A stretch of DNA of 64,000 nucleotides from Anticarsia gemmatalis (taxonomy: Eukaryota > Arthropoda > Insecta > Lepidoptera > Erebidae): positions 303,001 to 367,000 of the forward strand of contig NC_134754.1 in NCBI RefSeq assembly GCF_050436995.1, in the 5' to 3' direction. The position numbers and the translations under genes are program-made. Shown piece by piece: positions 42,801 through 54,600 of the stretch. Under the pieces are notes generated by a model. The model worked only from the letters and a program-made list of their open reading frames with translations, did not search any database and was not told where the DNA came from. How positions within the stretch are numbered: the stretch's first letter is position 1; each line of letters opens with the position of its first letter.

Positions 42801-45213
42801 ATTGCCGATGGACTCGAAGCGGCTGCAGCTCTGGAAGCCGAGGTTGCTGGTCGTTGACACCGGGATGGCGTTGAGGAGCCACTCGGGCTCGAACGTGTTG
42901 GTCTTGCTGTATTCACCACATTCGCTGATGCGACACCTAAGGAACATCACTTGTTGATTATAAATGACTAACTTTCTGGTCTAAACAGTAGTGTATGTAC
43001 GACCACTGGATTCGAGTTTCTATAAAAATAATATGTCGTGACCGGTATATAGCAATAAACTTGTTCCATATTTCATGAAACTAAAACGGATTAGCCGGGT
43101 CCTCTAGGTCTCTTTTCTTTCAGATCGAAATGAGCGGCACCGAGATATTGCCTCACGAGGCTGCCCGTTCAGTGAGGACCCGGATATTAACGTATTCTAT
43201 TGCTAGACACGGTTAGGGCAGAATAAAAAACTAGTTGATTGAAAGAGTCTAAGTCCACCAAACTGGCTCAATGTGAAATAAAGATTGCACTTTCCAAGAT
43301 CTCCTAAAGTAATTCAGCGTTGTCGTTAAATCCACTGATACACATTTAGCATCGAAAAGACTTCAGTGGCGAGTCTTTAATCAGATGGTGGAAAATATGA
43401 GTAAAAGTTCACTTTCGCTGATTAAATATTATATTTTAAATTTTTAACCCCTTTTTGCAATTCACGTTGTTCTGATTAAAGCAGCAGGTGGCATCAGTAA
43501 TTAAGTAATTACTTAAAAGATCAAATTGATGGATTGATTGTGTTTTGTTTATCTTATCTGTGCTATCTGATGGATACCCCGAGGCTTAAATATTTTGAAT
43601 ACAATACAAATATCATATGTCATATTTGCATTATATCGGATTATAGTGTTGTAATCAAAAGACCACGCCCGCAATTAGAATAATTGATTTTATGTGTCGC
43701 TAGGACTATGATAAACGAAGTACACGAAGAACATCTACGGAGCCTCTTTCTCGCCATGATTGCATTTATTTTCAAGCTTCGTTAAGTAAACTAAAGTAGA
43801 AGTAAAGTAATCTTTATTGCATTGACTGTTAAAACAAAAAATCGATTTATACGCATAATAGCGGCCTAAAATCGAAAATGATAGCTAAACTGCGGATTAA
43901 AGAAACATTGTAGGCCTACAGACATAAAAAATCAATTTAGTAATGTCGCACAAAATAATATGTATTTATATAGAGTGTGGGAATCAAAACTGCTAACGAA
44001 ATAGTAGCGCGGATATGATTACCTTACCACATCCACAGCGCCACGGAGGTCTTTAAATGTAAAACAAAATTTAAAAAAGTTCCTACGGTAAAAAATGTCA
44101 TAAAATACTTTTTTTATTTTGTGAAAATAGAATTAAATCCTGTCTTTTTAGATGAAATTACTTGATTTTACTGATTTTTAAGATATTTCCAAAACTACTG
44201 GTGAGATCTGGATCAAATGTAACTACATGAAATTATGTTATAAAATAAAAACACTAAAGTTGATTTAACTTATAAAAGAAGAACGGTTGAAGACGGTTGC
44301 GCAACATTTTCCCTAAGATGTACTCAGCGGCAAAGTTCAGAACAAACATTAAGTCTATAAAATTTTAATGATTCGTTGTTTGTGTATCTTAAAATTAACT
44401 TCTGTAGAACATTTTGAAGATAATGTACATGACAATAAAAAAAGACAAAGGTATATATAAAATTGTTTGCAGTTTGATAGGAACGATAAATAAAGTTCGT
44501 ATAAAAAATTAACACATTTCCAAAAAAAATATATTTTATAAAAAAATAACTAAGATAGTTTTAGCCGACTGCTTCGGAAGCGAGAAAAGTGTTTGGTTGT
44601 GAATTTTGAAAATAATAATGTGATGATTGTATTTCTGGAAGGGTTATGCAAAGATATTATATTATACTTACTATTATTTTTAATAAAAAAATATTGTACG
44701 AAAAATTACTGATGACAAAAAGCATTTTTACCACATATTTCAACAACACTTAGCAAAATTCAGAAATCGAATTCGGGATCTTGTAATCCGCAATCGTATA
44801 CTCTATTTTTGCGCCAATAACGTACATTTTTTTAACATTGCCATATTAATAGAACCACAAAAATTACTGGAGCATTTACTAAACACACGTTTTTCAAAAC
44901 TTAGAATTGAACAAAAAATACCAGAGCATTTATTACTACATTATCCAGAACTAAAAAAAAATATTAACACTTACCTATGTGGAATAGCAGCCGCAGAAAA
45001 TATAAACTCGCTCATGAAAGCAGACATGATGGTAGGAATAGCTATCAAGAGTAAATTGGTGAGCTGGTATCGTCCGAACTGGCCGAGTTCGTTCACCAGT
45101 ACATCATCCAGGTCCACTGGCTTCTCGGAGCCTTGCTTCAGGTCAGGTTCGGAGCCTTTCCTGCTGCCCACGCTGGGCCGCGAAGCCTCCCCGGCTTTGG
45201 CATCGTTCTCCAT
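39844..45213 (-). CDS. Gene B: SLC22-type organic cation transporter-like MFS protein (567 aa, 7 coding exons)
   Basis: Coding exons on the - strand: 45213-44975, 42936-42702, 42364-42109, 41752-41430, 41029-40726, 40520-40339, 40008-39844, all with GT/AG borders and matching phases. Predicted 12-helix plasma-membrane carrier; the substrate is not readable from sequence. Seen: N-terminal PVDLDDVLVNELGQFGRYQ; extracellular loop with C81, C86, C117, C131, C143 and sequon N125; SDRFGRR (190-196); DESVRWLL (303-310); a run of six prolines (344-349) in the cytoplasmic loop before helix 7; DRIGRK (425-430); ELYPT (482-486); QPETLG (539-544). These are SLC22 hallmarks. The length is normal for the family. 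The start is the first in-frame ATG of the opening exon. Closest relatives are C and D beside it, in tandem on the same strand. The extra intron of gene A inside the SDxxGR motif is absent. Confidence 0.9.
43985..44051 (-). repeat. tRNA-derived SINE 5' fragment
   Basis: ACCTCCGTGGCGCTGTGGAT on the - strand matches the head of family T1; box B and the tail are missing. Lies in intron 1 of gene B. Confidence 0.4.
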
Positions 45214-46055
45214 TTTATCTATACGATTTTTGAAAATATTTTTTGTTAGATTTTTTTTGTAGTTTAAGCCGATTTTTTTTATTTTGTAAGGATATTGTTT
45301 TTTTTTTCAAGAATATGTAGCTGTTTATTCGGAAAAAATATTTTTACTTTTGATAAGAGCGCGTTGATAAAAAAAGTCGGTTGGTTTGAAATGGATTTCT
45401 AGGCAAAATATTTTTCTGAGGTAGAAAATTAATTAATTAGAAAACATGAATATAATTTTGATCGTAATTTAATATTATATATAAAAAAAATGTAGCACAA
45501 TTTTTTTTGTTAATATATCTGATTTTTTTTAGCAGACAGGATCATAATAGATTTTTTTTAAATTATCTTTTTAATTTTTTTCACTTGACTTTCAACTATT
45601 GGAAAATGACGATATCCACTGATTTCGAATTCCTTGATTTTCGAAATATTTTCACTATATTCATTATTTCGAACAAATCAACCAAAATTACCAAATTGCC
45701 AAATTTTCCACAGGTACACAAATACACACTGAAATCACTTAATTTATTCTAGGTCCTGACCACGTCAGTCAGAGGCCCTCACTCCAAGTAGACTACAGTC
45801 AGTTGCACCGGCAACTGTAATCAAATGTATGTTTTATCTTCCCACAGAGCATTATCTCTTAAAACAAATTTAATAAATTATTATTTATTAATTTACTGAT
45901 AAATATTTAATTATTTCGATGTAATCCCAGGTAAGTCAGACATAAGTAGATTATGGATGACCCTTGATTGGTATATGACATTGACTTGATTTGATATGGT
46001 CCTAGACTCTTATGGAAAAATCAGTGTTCTAGAACCACATAGAATTTTTAATTGA

Positions 46056-46236
46056 CGACCCTTGTGGCGCAGCGGTTAAGGTGGTCGCTATGCCACTACC
46101 ATTGCATCAGGAGGACACAGAGTACAAACAGACCCGAGACAATTCTTTGTGGATCGTTCAAATAACTGTTCCATGTGGGAATCAAACCCACGACCTACCA
46201 ACCTAATGGTAGCGGCGTGACGACCTAAACCAGGAG
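46056..46236. repeat. Two tRNA-derived SINE heads joined tail to tail
   Basis: The left half on the + strand reads CTTGTGGCGCAGCGGTTAAG (box A). The right half is inverted: GTGGGAATCAAACCCACGAC is an inverse box B and CCTAAACCAGGAGG an inverse head. Between them ACAGACCCGAGACAATTC is the inverse T1 body. The result is a short inverted structure from two truncated SINEs. Confidence 0.5.
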
Positions 46237-46536
46237 GTATTTATATATGAGACTAATTACTTTGCCTCTTATTAAATGCAAAATTGTATTTATAGGTCGT
46301 ATCTGCTATTGCATAACCTTAATGTAACACATTATCTTTACGTTACTCAGTAGCAGACATAAAAACAAGACAAAACAAATAAAATAAAATCTTTTAATAT
46401 CACATAATCAGACGAGTTACAATCCTTATTATCACTACTATTAACAAACACACACACATTAAATATACAGTAAGTAGGTAAAAAGAAAAAGCCATTAAAA
46501 TCCTGCTAATCACTTTGAAAACTCTTTCTTGTACGA

Positions 46537-46754
46537 AAGCCTAGCTACACACATAAGCGGTTCGGCATTCATAGACCCAGTCGGGCGGCAAAACCGAATA
46601 TGGGGTAGATAAATGTTCGGAAAAAATTTCGCTCGACATTGCATTATCGGTCGGCACAAGCCGAAAAAGTGCAGTAATTGCTTCGAATCGGTTATGTTGT
46701 TCGATAAATGCCGAATCAATCGTGCCGAACCGAATATATGTGTAGCAGGTTTAA
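46537..46754. repeat. TIR-bearing repeat, family M2
   Basis: The left end GCCTAGCTACACACATAAG and right end ATATATGTGTAGCAGGTTTA are near inverse complements; GCCGAA/TTCGGC motifs fill the interior. Same family as 5797-6062. Confidence 0.5.
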
Positions 46755-46773
46755 GATAAATGATATAATATAT

Positions 46774-47135
46774 ATATCAGCTTAGCCTTTCTTCCAAGCT
46801 ATGTTGGAGTCGGCTTCCAGTCTCACCGGATGCAGCTGAATACCAGTGTTTTACATGGAGCGACTGCCTATCTGACCTCCACAACCCAGTTACCTGGGAT
46901 AACACGATACCCTTCGGTAAGACTGGTTGTCAGACTTTCAAGCTTCTGACTGCTGTTAACGACTGTCAAAGATCTTCGAAATTGACAGCCGGGACCCACA
47001 ATTTAACGTGCCTTCCGAAACACGGAGGAACTCGATATGTATAAGATGGTCACCCATCCACAAATCAACCTCGGCAAGCATGGCTTAACCTCAGAGATCG
47101 ATCCGCGCGGCTGTTGTTAACTAAGCCACGAGCTC
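46774..47135 (-). mobile_element. 5S-rRNA-derived SINE, family S2, with 19-bp target-site duplication
   Basis: GATAAATGATATAATATAT occurs at 46755-46773 and 47136-47154, exactly bracketing the element. On the - strand it starts GAGCTCGTGGCTTAGTTAAC, then CTGAGGTTAAGCCATGC (box A-like) and GTGGATGGGTGACCATC (box C-like). It ends with the CTGCATCCGGTGAGACTGG and CCGACTCCAACATAGC domain. At 362 bases it is full-length against the 14145 copy. The perfect duplications indicate a young insertion. Confidence 0.8.
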
Positions 47136-47756
47136 GATAAATGATATAATATATGTAGACATATAAATCTTAGAGATAACTAAGATAAAAGGTACTACTA
47201 CTAAAGGTACGGTCATATTTGTTTATGAATGAAAAAAGAGATATTATTATTTCCATAAGGACTATACATCGCAAAACAGTTGAAAATAACAATGGAAAAT
47301 TTGTTTTTAGTATTAAAAATATAAATTACTTCTGGTATGTTCATTTTCTTATCGAATTATGATATTATGACGTGCATACTTAGAAAGAAGAATGTTTAAA
47401 AACTTAATAGGCTTATTTATGTTTGTGTCATCATATGACAGTCAAAGGTATTTATATCGCTTCCTTACATATTCATATTATTATGTAATTCATAATGACA
47501 AGAACATTATGATACTTAACAGTTGCTAAAAGTTGAGGGATGATTCTGCTTTCTGTCGTTAGTGCTTATTTAAATAAATAATTAAGTATCATTGGACAAC
47601 TTACAGACGGTCATTTAAGTCCAAACTAAGCAGAGCTAGTACTATGGTAACCAAATAATTATAAACATACTAGGTATATACTTCTGAATACATTATTAAT
47701 ATATAATAGATACATTAACAACCAGGCTTAAAACAGATACTCGCTTATCACACAAA

Positions 47757-47857
47757 AAATTATCCCAGGTGGGATTCGAACCCATAGAGCTGCGTGTGTT
47801 ACGCAGGGCTACGGTTATTGCGGCGATGTGGCGTTAACCACTGTGCCAAACCTGCAG
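47757..47857 (-). repeat. tRNA-like repeat
   Basis: On the - strand CAGGTTTGGCACAGTGGTTA (box A-like) is followed by ATGGGTTCGAATCCCACCTG (box B). The box spacing is larger than in a real tRNA gene and there is no paired acceptor stem, so it is read as a SINE head. Confidence 0.45.
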
Positions 47858-47919
47858 TTCTAACTTTATGATACATTTCTTCAAGAAACCCTTTGAGTTT
47901 GTTTTGCTATAATAAAATA

Positions 47920-50900
47920 TAATATTATAATGCAACGGGTCTTATACGCGATTGAAAATTTAAAGGTTAGGATACCTTATTTGCTGCCCGACGTTTCGAT
48001 CGCATTACAACGACCGTGGTCACGAGCTGACTCGTCGTATTTTTTAATTTATGTATACATATTATTAATAACATTATTATTATTTTTTTATTTTTTTTTA
48101 TTATTTATTCTATAAAACCATGTTTATGAAACTGTCGTATTATTTCTATGTTTTCTTTTTTTCCTTTCTCGTACCTGGACTAGTTGTTAGTTGTTAATTA
48201 TTTTTCATGTACCTACATGTTTTGTTCTCGCAGCCGGCAGATGGAGCAATAACTTTTGTTTATCAGCCTCTATTATATATATTATATATTTATTTTTATT
48301 GTATTTTTTATTTTATTTTAATTATTTATTTATTGTTATTTATCTTCACTTAACTTATGTCACTATTAGACAGTAGCATAAATAGTGAGGAATACTTTTC
48401 TGCAAGTAGTGATACCAGCTTCATAAGTGTTCCTTCGCTTGGTGAGACACTGTCGTCCCAGTTTTCTGATTTTCCCAGGAACTTTAATGTGGTCCATATT
48501 AATGCTCAGAGTATTCCGGCCCATTTCCCGGATATGCTGGCTACTTTCGACTGTACACATATTCATGCAATACTTGTTTCTGAGTCTTGGCTTAAACCAT
48601 GCCTAGTCTCCTCTGCTTATTCACTCCCAGGCTATGAACTTATTAGAAATGATCGCGCAGTGGGAGGTGGGGGTGGAGTGGCTATCTATCTTAAGCAAAA
48701 TATTCCTTTCTCCATAGTTAGCATGTCACCGCAGCCCCCACCACCAAATGCTGGCGAGCATCTTTTTCTCGAAGTTGAACTTCTCCACTCCAAAATTTTG
48801 CTCGGTGTTTTCTATAGTCCTTCTTTACGTGTAGATTACTTCACCTCTCTTGAAATTCTATTAGAAAATGTTATCCCCGTGTACAGTCAAACCATCATCA
48901 TGGGCGATTTCAACACCTGCCTCCTTAAAAACGATCACCGTTCCAGTTCACTCCAATCCATCGTTGACTCCAATAACCTCTCCATACTTCCTCTTAATAC
49001 TACTCATCATTTTCCTAACTGTACTCCTTCCCTGCTTGACCTTATCCTTATTTCTTCCCCTCATCGTGTTTCCAAGCATGGTCAGTGTTCAGCAGATGCT
49101 TTTTCCTATCATGACCTCCTCTTCTTGTCTTACCGTGTCCGACCTCCAAAACCTAAACCTAAAATCCTTGTGCAGCGCAACTTTCGTGAAATGAATGTGG
49201 CAAATCTTCGTGCGGATGTCAACAACATTGCCTGGGATTCTCTCTTTGCCTCCGAAAATGTAGACGAGAAAGTTGAGTTATTGACCTCCAGTTTGATAAA
49301 ACTCTACGACACTCATGCACCATTGCGTAAAATTAGGGTGAAGCATCTTCCGTCACCTTGGCTTACGGACGACATTAAATCTTTACTCTCCAAGAAAGCT
49401 GCTGCTAAAACAAAATTTAAATGTCGTCCAACCGACTCTAATTGGAATAGATATGTTGCAATACGTAATCACTGCAGTAAGGTGTGTAGGAATGCACAAC
49501 GCCGACATATTCACGCATCTGTCGAAAACGGAGATCCAGCCAAAGTCTGGAAATTTCTGAGATCATTGGGAGTCGGCAAATCGCGCCAAGACACAATTCC
49601 TAAATCTCTCGATCTGAACGCTTTAAACCAGCATTTCACTACATTACCCCACTTTGACCCCTTACTAAAAGATAATACTCTAAAATCTCTTTCACTACGT
49701 TCGACTCCCGATTGCTTCCCATTTGACTTTCATCAATTTGCTGCTTGTGACGTTAAGAAAAGCATCCTATCTACTACCTCGAATGCAATAGGTACCGATT
49801 GCGTCAGCCGTAATATGATCCTTCCTATCCTTGATGAGATACTCCCTGTCATCTGTCACATTCTTAATTTCTCCATCTCCAAGGGCATCTTCCCATCAGC
49901 TTGGAAAGACGCCCAAATCACTCCTCTACCTAAAAAATGTAACCCTTCATCCTTCTCTGAATACCGGCCCATTTCTATCCTACCTTTCCTGTCTAAAGTT
50001 CTTGAACGCCTCGTTCATGATCAGCTTAGTTCCTTTCTTTCCGAAAACCAACTCCTTAACCCACTCCAGTCTGGTTTCCGTCCCGGTCACAGTACCACCA
50101 CAACCCTGGTTCATATTACGGAAGACATTAGGTCAGCAATGGAAGCTGGTCATCTAACAGTGCTTGCATTGCTAGACTTTAGCAACGCTTTTAACACTGT
50201 TGACTTTGATGTACTTCTCGGGGTATTATGCTCTCTTAACGTATCTCCAACAGCGGTTGACTGGTTTCGTAGTTACCTGTTTGGGCGCCGGCAACGTATC
50301 AGCATCGATAACACGATCTCCGCATGGTGCCCGTCTTATGCTGGCGTTCCGCAGGGCGGCGTCTTATCTCCTCTTCTCTTCGCAGTTTTTATCAACTCAA
50401 TTTCTAACTACTTGACTTCCTCTTACCACCTCTACGCAGATGATCTACAGATTTACTCCCACGCTCCCCTAGATAGGTTGACGGAAGCTGTTCTAACTAT
50501 AAACACCGACATGGTGAGAATTTGTGACTGGAGCAAGTCGTACGGGTTAAAGGTCAACCCGGATAAGACCCAGGTAATTGTTGTTGGCAGTTCGAGAATG
50601 GTGTCAAGAATCGACTGGTCACTGATACCCCCCGTGTCTTGTGACGGTATTGATATCCCATACAGTGACAAAGTCAAGAATTTGGGTATCTTTATTGATA
50701 AGAAGATGTCGTGGGCTCCTCAAATCCAACATGTCAGTCGCAAAATATTCGCTTCGGCGGGGTCTTTGCGCAGACTGCGTAATTTTCTTCCCATCACGAC
50801 TAAAGTTGCGTTAGTACAATCCCTTCTTTTTCCCGTTCTTGATTATGCCGATGTCAGCTATCTTGATCTCACCGAGGACCAATTGAATAAACTTGAGCGA

Positions 50901-51604
50901 CTTCAAAACTTCTTTATTAGATTCATATTTGGTTTACGCAAGTATGATCATATTTCTGAATACAGACACAAGCTCAAGTGGTTACCCCTACGTTCACGCC
51001 GGAATGCTCACATTCTCTTTCTCTTGTACAATATATTGTTTAATCCCTTTGCACCCCCATATCTTAAAGAACGTTTTGATTTCTTACATGACACACATTC
51101 AAGACTCCTGCGATCATCAGAAAATTTAAGATTGAAGATGCCAGTGCATTCCACAAAGTTTGTAGATAGATCGTTTTCTGTAGAAGCTGTGCGATTGTGG
51201 AATGCACTACCAGTGTCAATACGACGTGCTCAATCCCTACCCATCTTTAAAAACCAAGTTAAGGAACACTACCTTTCGCTACAAAATTAATTATTTATTT
51301 TATGTATTTATTAAGTATGTATTTTTAAATATATTATTTGTGTATTGTGTATCATTTATATATGTATGTTTATATTCCTCTATTATATACGTATATGTCA
51401 TTATTTATTTATTTACTATTTACTCTCATTTGTACTGCCCTCCTTCATTCTACTGCTTTTATATCTCTCCATCCAATGGTTGCCTGGAAGAGATTGCCAC
51501 TGTGCGATAAGGCCGCCAATTGTACCTACTTTTATTTATTTTATGTTTATTCGTGTTTCTTTATGTACAATAAAGAGTATTCATTTCATTCATTTCATTT
51601 CATA
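47920..51604 (+). mobile_element. Full-length non-LTR retrotransposon (LINE) with 12-bp target-site duplication
   Basis: TATAATAAAATA at 47908-47919 and 51605-51616 brackets the element; the sequence is AT-rich, so the match is supportive, not proof. A ~430-base 5' leader (conserved start AATGCAACGGGTCTTA) precedes one long ORF (48357-51290). The 3' end has AATAAAG and a TTCAT/TTTCAT tail. A shortened relative of the leader is at 61685-61770. The element is antisense to gene C and ends 47-59 bases past its stop codon. Confidence 0.75.
48357..51290 (+). CDS. LINE endonuclease/reverse transcriptase polyprotein, intact (977 aa)
   Basis: Copies the element RNA by target-primed reverse transcription in the nucleus. 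Residues 43-260 are an apurinic-type endonuclease: HINAQS with N49, SESW with E76, GDFN with D184 and N186, and YHD with H252. Residues ~500-760 are the reverse transcriptase: PLPKKCNP and YRPIS, LLDFSNAF with catalytic D607, GVPQGGVLSPLLF (663-675), and YADD (693-696) with D695 and D696. The C-terminal part (from ~780) has no RNase H motif that I recognise. The domain order and motifs fit the CR1/Jockey/L2 side of the LINE tree; finer placement needs a phylogeny. There is no separate ORF1. No stop or frameshift interrupts it and every expected catalytic residue is present, so the copy may still be active. The start is the first ATG of the frame. Confidence 0.9.
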   Translation: MSLLDSSINSEEYFSASSDTSFISVPSLGETLSSQFSDFPRNFNVVHINAQSIPAHFPDMLATFDCTHIHAILVSESWLKPCLVSSAYSLPGYELIRNDRAVGGGGGVAIYLKQNIPFSIVSMSPQPPPPNAGEHLFLEVELLHSKILLGVFYSPSLRVDYFTSLEILLENVIPVYSQTIIMGDFNTCLLKNDHRSSSLQSIVDSNNLSILPLNTTHHFPNCTPSLLDLILISSPHRVSKHGQCSADAFSYHDLLFLSYRVRPPKPKPKILVQRNFREMNVANLRADVNNIAWDSLFASENVDEKVELLTSSLIKLYDTHAPLRKIRVKHLPSPWLTDDIKSLLSKKAAAKTKFKCRPTDSNWNRYVAIRNHCSKVCRNAQRRHIHASVENGDPAKVWKFLRSLGVGKSRQDTIPKSLDLNALNQHFTTLPHFDPLLKDNTLKSLSLRSTPDCFPFDFHQFAACDVKKSILSTTSNAIGTDCVSRNMILPILDEILPVICHILNFSISKGIFPSAWKDAQITPLPKKCNPSSFSEYRPISILPFLSKVLERLVHDQLSSFLSENQLLNPLQSGFRPGHSTTTTLVHITEDIRSAMEAGHLTVLALLDFSNAFNTVDFDVLLGVLCSLNVSPTAVDWFRSYLFGRRQRISIDNTISAWCPSYAGVPQGGVLSPLLFAVFINSISNYLTSSYHLYADDLQIYSHAPLDRLTEAVLTINTDMVRICDWSKSYGLKVNPDKTQVIVVGSSRMVSRIDWSLIPPVSCDGIDIPYSDKVKNLGIFIDKKMSWAPQIQHVSRKIFASAGSLRRLRNFLPITTKVALVQSLLFPVLDYADVSYLDLTEDQLNKLERLQNFFIRFIFGLRKYDHISEYRHKLKWLPLRSRRNAHILFLLYNILFNPFAPPYLKERFDFLHDTHSRLLRSSENLRLKMPVHSTKFVDRSFSVEAVRLWNALPVSIRRAQSLPIFKNQVKEHYLSLQN

Positions 51605-51662
51605 TATAATAAAATACTCGTACAATCCAGAAATAAAAACATCAACCAAATTATTATGCAGT

Positions 51663-54600
51663 TCACGTCTCCTTGCGCATGGACTCTGGTTTCCCGACGG
51701 CTTCAGCTTCCGCCAGGGTGTCAGGCATCTTGGTGCCGAGGGTCTCTGGCTGCGTGAGGACCAGTACTCCTGAGAGAAGGGCCATTGCACCGAACATCGC
51801 TGAAGGAATGCCAACCCAGTATTCAGCCTGGAAAGAGCGTATTTTTTTTATATGGTGGTGATAGCGTGGGACGTCCTCCCACAAGATAGACAGATGACCT
51901 GAGGAAGATAGCAGGGAGCCGGTGGATACAGGCCGCATCAGATCGGTTACACTGGAAATCTAAGGGGGAGGCCTGTGTTCAGCAGTGGAGGTCCCATGGC
52001 TGAAATGCTGATGATGACGAAAACGCTCAAAACTTAATCCCTACCTTATTCTGCGAGGAGACTCTTGTCCAGCAGTGGGACATTAAATGGGTTAACTTAT
52101 TTATTTTGGTTTATCTAGTCAAAAATTAAGATTGACTATACTCCAGGTGTTGGCTGCACATAATCGTCCTTATTGTTAAATCTTATCAGATCTATGATAA
52201 CAATTGATTAATTCCATCCGTCTTTAATTCAACACGATCATTCATCTACACTTAAAGAGAGCCAGATGTTCGACAATTATCTAATCAGCTGTTAAAAAAT
52301 GCTTCACGGCAAATTTTACAACGCTCCTAGCGAATTTTCAGAGAACTACCAAGTTATTTGAAATATCATATATGTACTCTAAACAAAAGAACGAAACGAA
52401 ACTCTAAAGAAGAAGACTACTCGTAGTACTAAGTGAAAACAATCGCATCGGCAAACGGCTAGCTATCGCATTTTTTTGTTATGAAAATCTGATCAGCGTC
52501 TCTAGCGGGTGCTAGAGGAACAATTTTGGAGTACAATTTATATGTCAAACTCTTGGGACTCGATACGACTGTACAGAACCGCGCTACAGTAGACCAGGTA
52601 AAAAAGGTATGATAATCCACTTACAAGTACAGGAGTGAGTGGTGCAGTGATGGAGCCAATTCGTCCAATCATAGAAGAGAACGCCAGAAGACTGTGTCGG
52701 TACTGAGTGGGGTACAGCTCTGACGTGTACAGGTATAAAGATGTAAATACTATGGAGATGAAAAACTTGCCCGCCAGGTATATTACTAGACGAAGCGTCG
52801 TTAGATCTGAAATGGAAGAAAAATATTAAGAAGGGGCAAATAGTAGTCTTTTTACATAAATTATAGTAGAGGTAGATTAACTAATTATTGATTTGTCAGT
52901 TTGACTAATTAACTAATTATTGTTTTTGTCTACAGCTCAGTGTAACAACTCAGATAAAAGAGAGAGAGATAAGAAATCTCTTTTCTGATTTTTGAGCAGA
53001 TTACGATCAATCTAAAACTTTCGTAGTTTTTTGGGCATCCACTGGACACAATTTGATCTAGAAGTGGAAAATCCGCAAAGGATACCGAAAAAAGGTCTAC
53101 ATAACTATTATGTCTCCAGAACCCTTAGTTGGCCAGCGAAATGGACTCAAGGCCTAATCTCTTCCTCATTTAGAAGGAGACTTGCACAGCAGTCATGGGT
53201 TTAAAAACTACATAAATCAGTGAACTATTATTTCCATGTGCATTGACATATTTATGATTACAATATTTGATTAATTATAAAAGCATCACCAGAATGATCG
53301 ATGTATAATTACGAAGATAATATTGTTTATTTCACGTGTTAGTGTATTAACCATTAAATAATATCTGTGAGCGGAGATTACGATAAATTGTTCGATAATG
53401 TTTGATAGACTTGTTGATAATTTGTGTTTGAAACCTTAATCTACTGTTACTGAGCTATTAACATGAATTAAATGTATGGTGTGACTGATAACATTTTTCT
53501 CGTTGTTTATGTGAGATAATTTTAATGAAATCATTCCAAAGGAGTCGTCTCGTTATTTTAATGATCTTATTTAAATGACTAGCCGACTCTCTTCCTTACA
53601 AAAAAACAGTTAAGTTAATACCTACTGTTAATAAAATTTTAACTCTTATTGTTCGCCTTTGATTAGAAAGGAATTGAAAAAAAAGCTATTGATAATATAG
53701 CGCTTTTACTGGGCAATTTTTGCGAATATTATAAATACCAAAGTTTGCATGTTTCATCTTTCTATATCAACTGAAAAGATTTTGAGTAGGTACACAGATA
53801 ACCCTAACCTAAGTAACACATAAGATACTTTTAAACCCAGATCACTTAAAAAAAAGCGCGAGTAAAAGTATGGAGAAAATAAATCAAAAAATGAATTACC
53901 TATAGACATGAATGCAAAGGCGAAGTTACAAACAGCACATAACAGGAATCCTGCACTCAAAGTAGCTTTCCTTCCAATTCTATTCAATATTAGAACAGCC
54001 ACCACAGATCCTGGCAGCTCGATGAGGCAGGTGAGGATGTAGTTCAGGTACATGGTGTCGGAGAGACTGGTGGCGTTGATGGAGAGCCCGTAGTACACGA
54101 AGGTCGTGGTGATCCACCAGATGGGAGTCGTGAGCACGCGACGGAACAACACCGGGGAACGGAAGATGGCTACGATCACAGTTGGGGCTTCTGCATCACC
54201 CTGAAAGCAGGTGAAATAAATAATAATATATGTTCAATTTTATTAAAATTGTTCAAAACTTGCATTTTATCATAAGGCATTATAATGCTGTGCTCGTCTG
54301 TAGCGCAATGAGATGATCACCGAAATATTTTATAATGTATCATACTTTAATTGTGTTATTGTGTGATATTTCTAATCTCATTGTATTGTACTTTGTGTCG
54401 AAATTTTGCGTGTCAATAAAAGTATACGGCACAAAATTAAATCTTAGTGCCTGTCTATGAATATGTAAAATCTCTAAATTTTCAATCTGAGACTTAGTAC
54501 TCATGCCCAAACACTAGAATCTAAAGAGATAATTACTGTGCTACTTAATACTTCAAGAGAGGACATACATGATTTAAAAGAAAATACTTACAGACTGCGA

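Larger units (their letters stand above)
45214..47907. other. Upstream region of gene B
   Basis: T-rich and A-rich low-complexity DNA directly before the gene B start (45230-45560), with no confident TATA/initiator pair. It then holds an inverted SINE pair (46056-46236), an M2 repeat (46537-46754), an S2 5S-SINE (46774-47135) and a tRNA-like repeat (47757-47857). No gene was seen. Confidence 0.55.

Noticed and set aside
45230..45560. Possible promoter of gene B in the T-rich upstream stretch
   Set aside because: Several TCAGT and TATA-like strings exist but none has the right spacing; not reported as a feature.
48868..49194. 108-codon frame within the LINE ORF
   Set aside because: Alternative frame of the intact reverse transcriptase ORF; no own motif.
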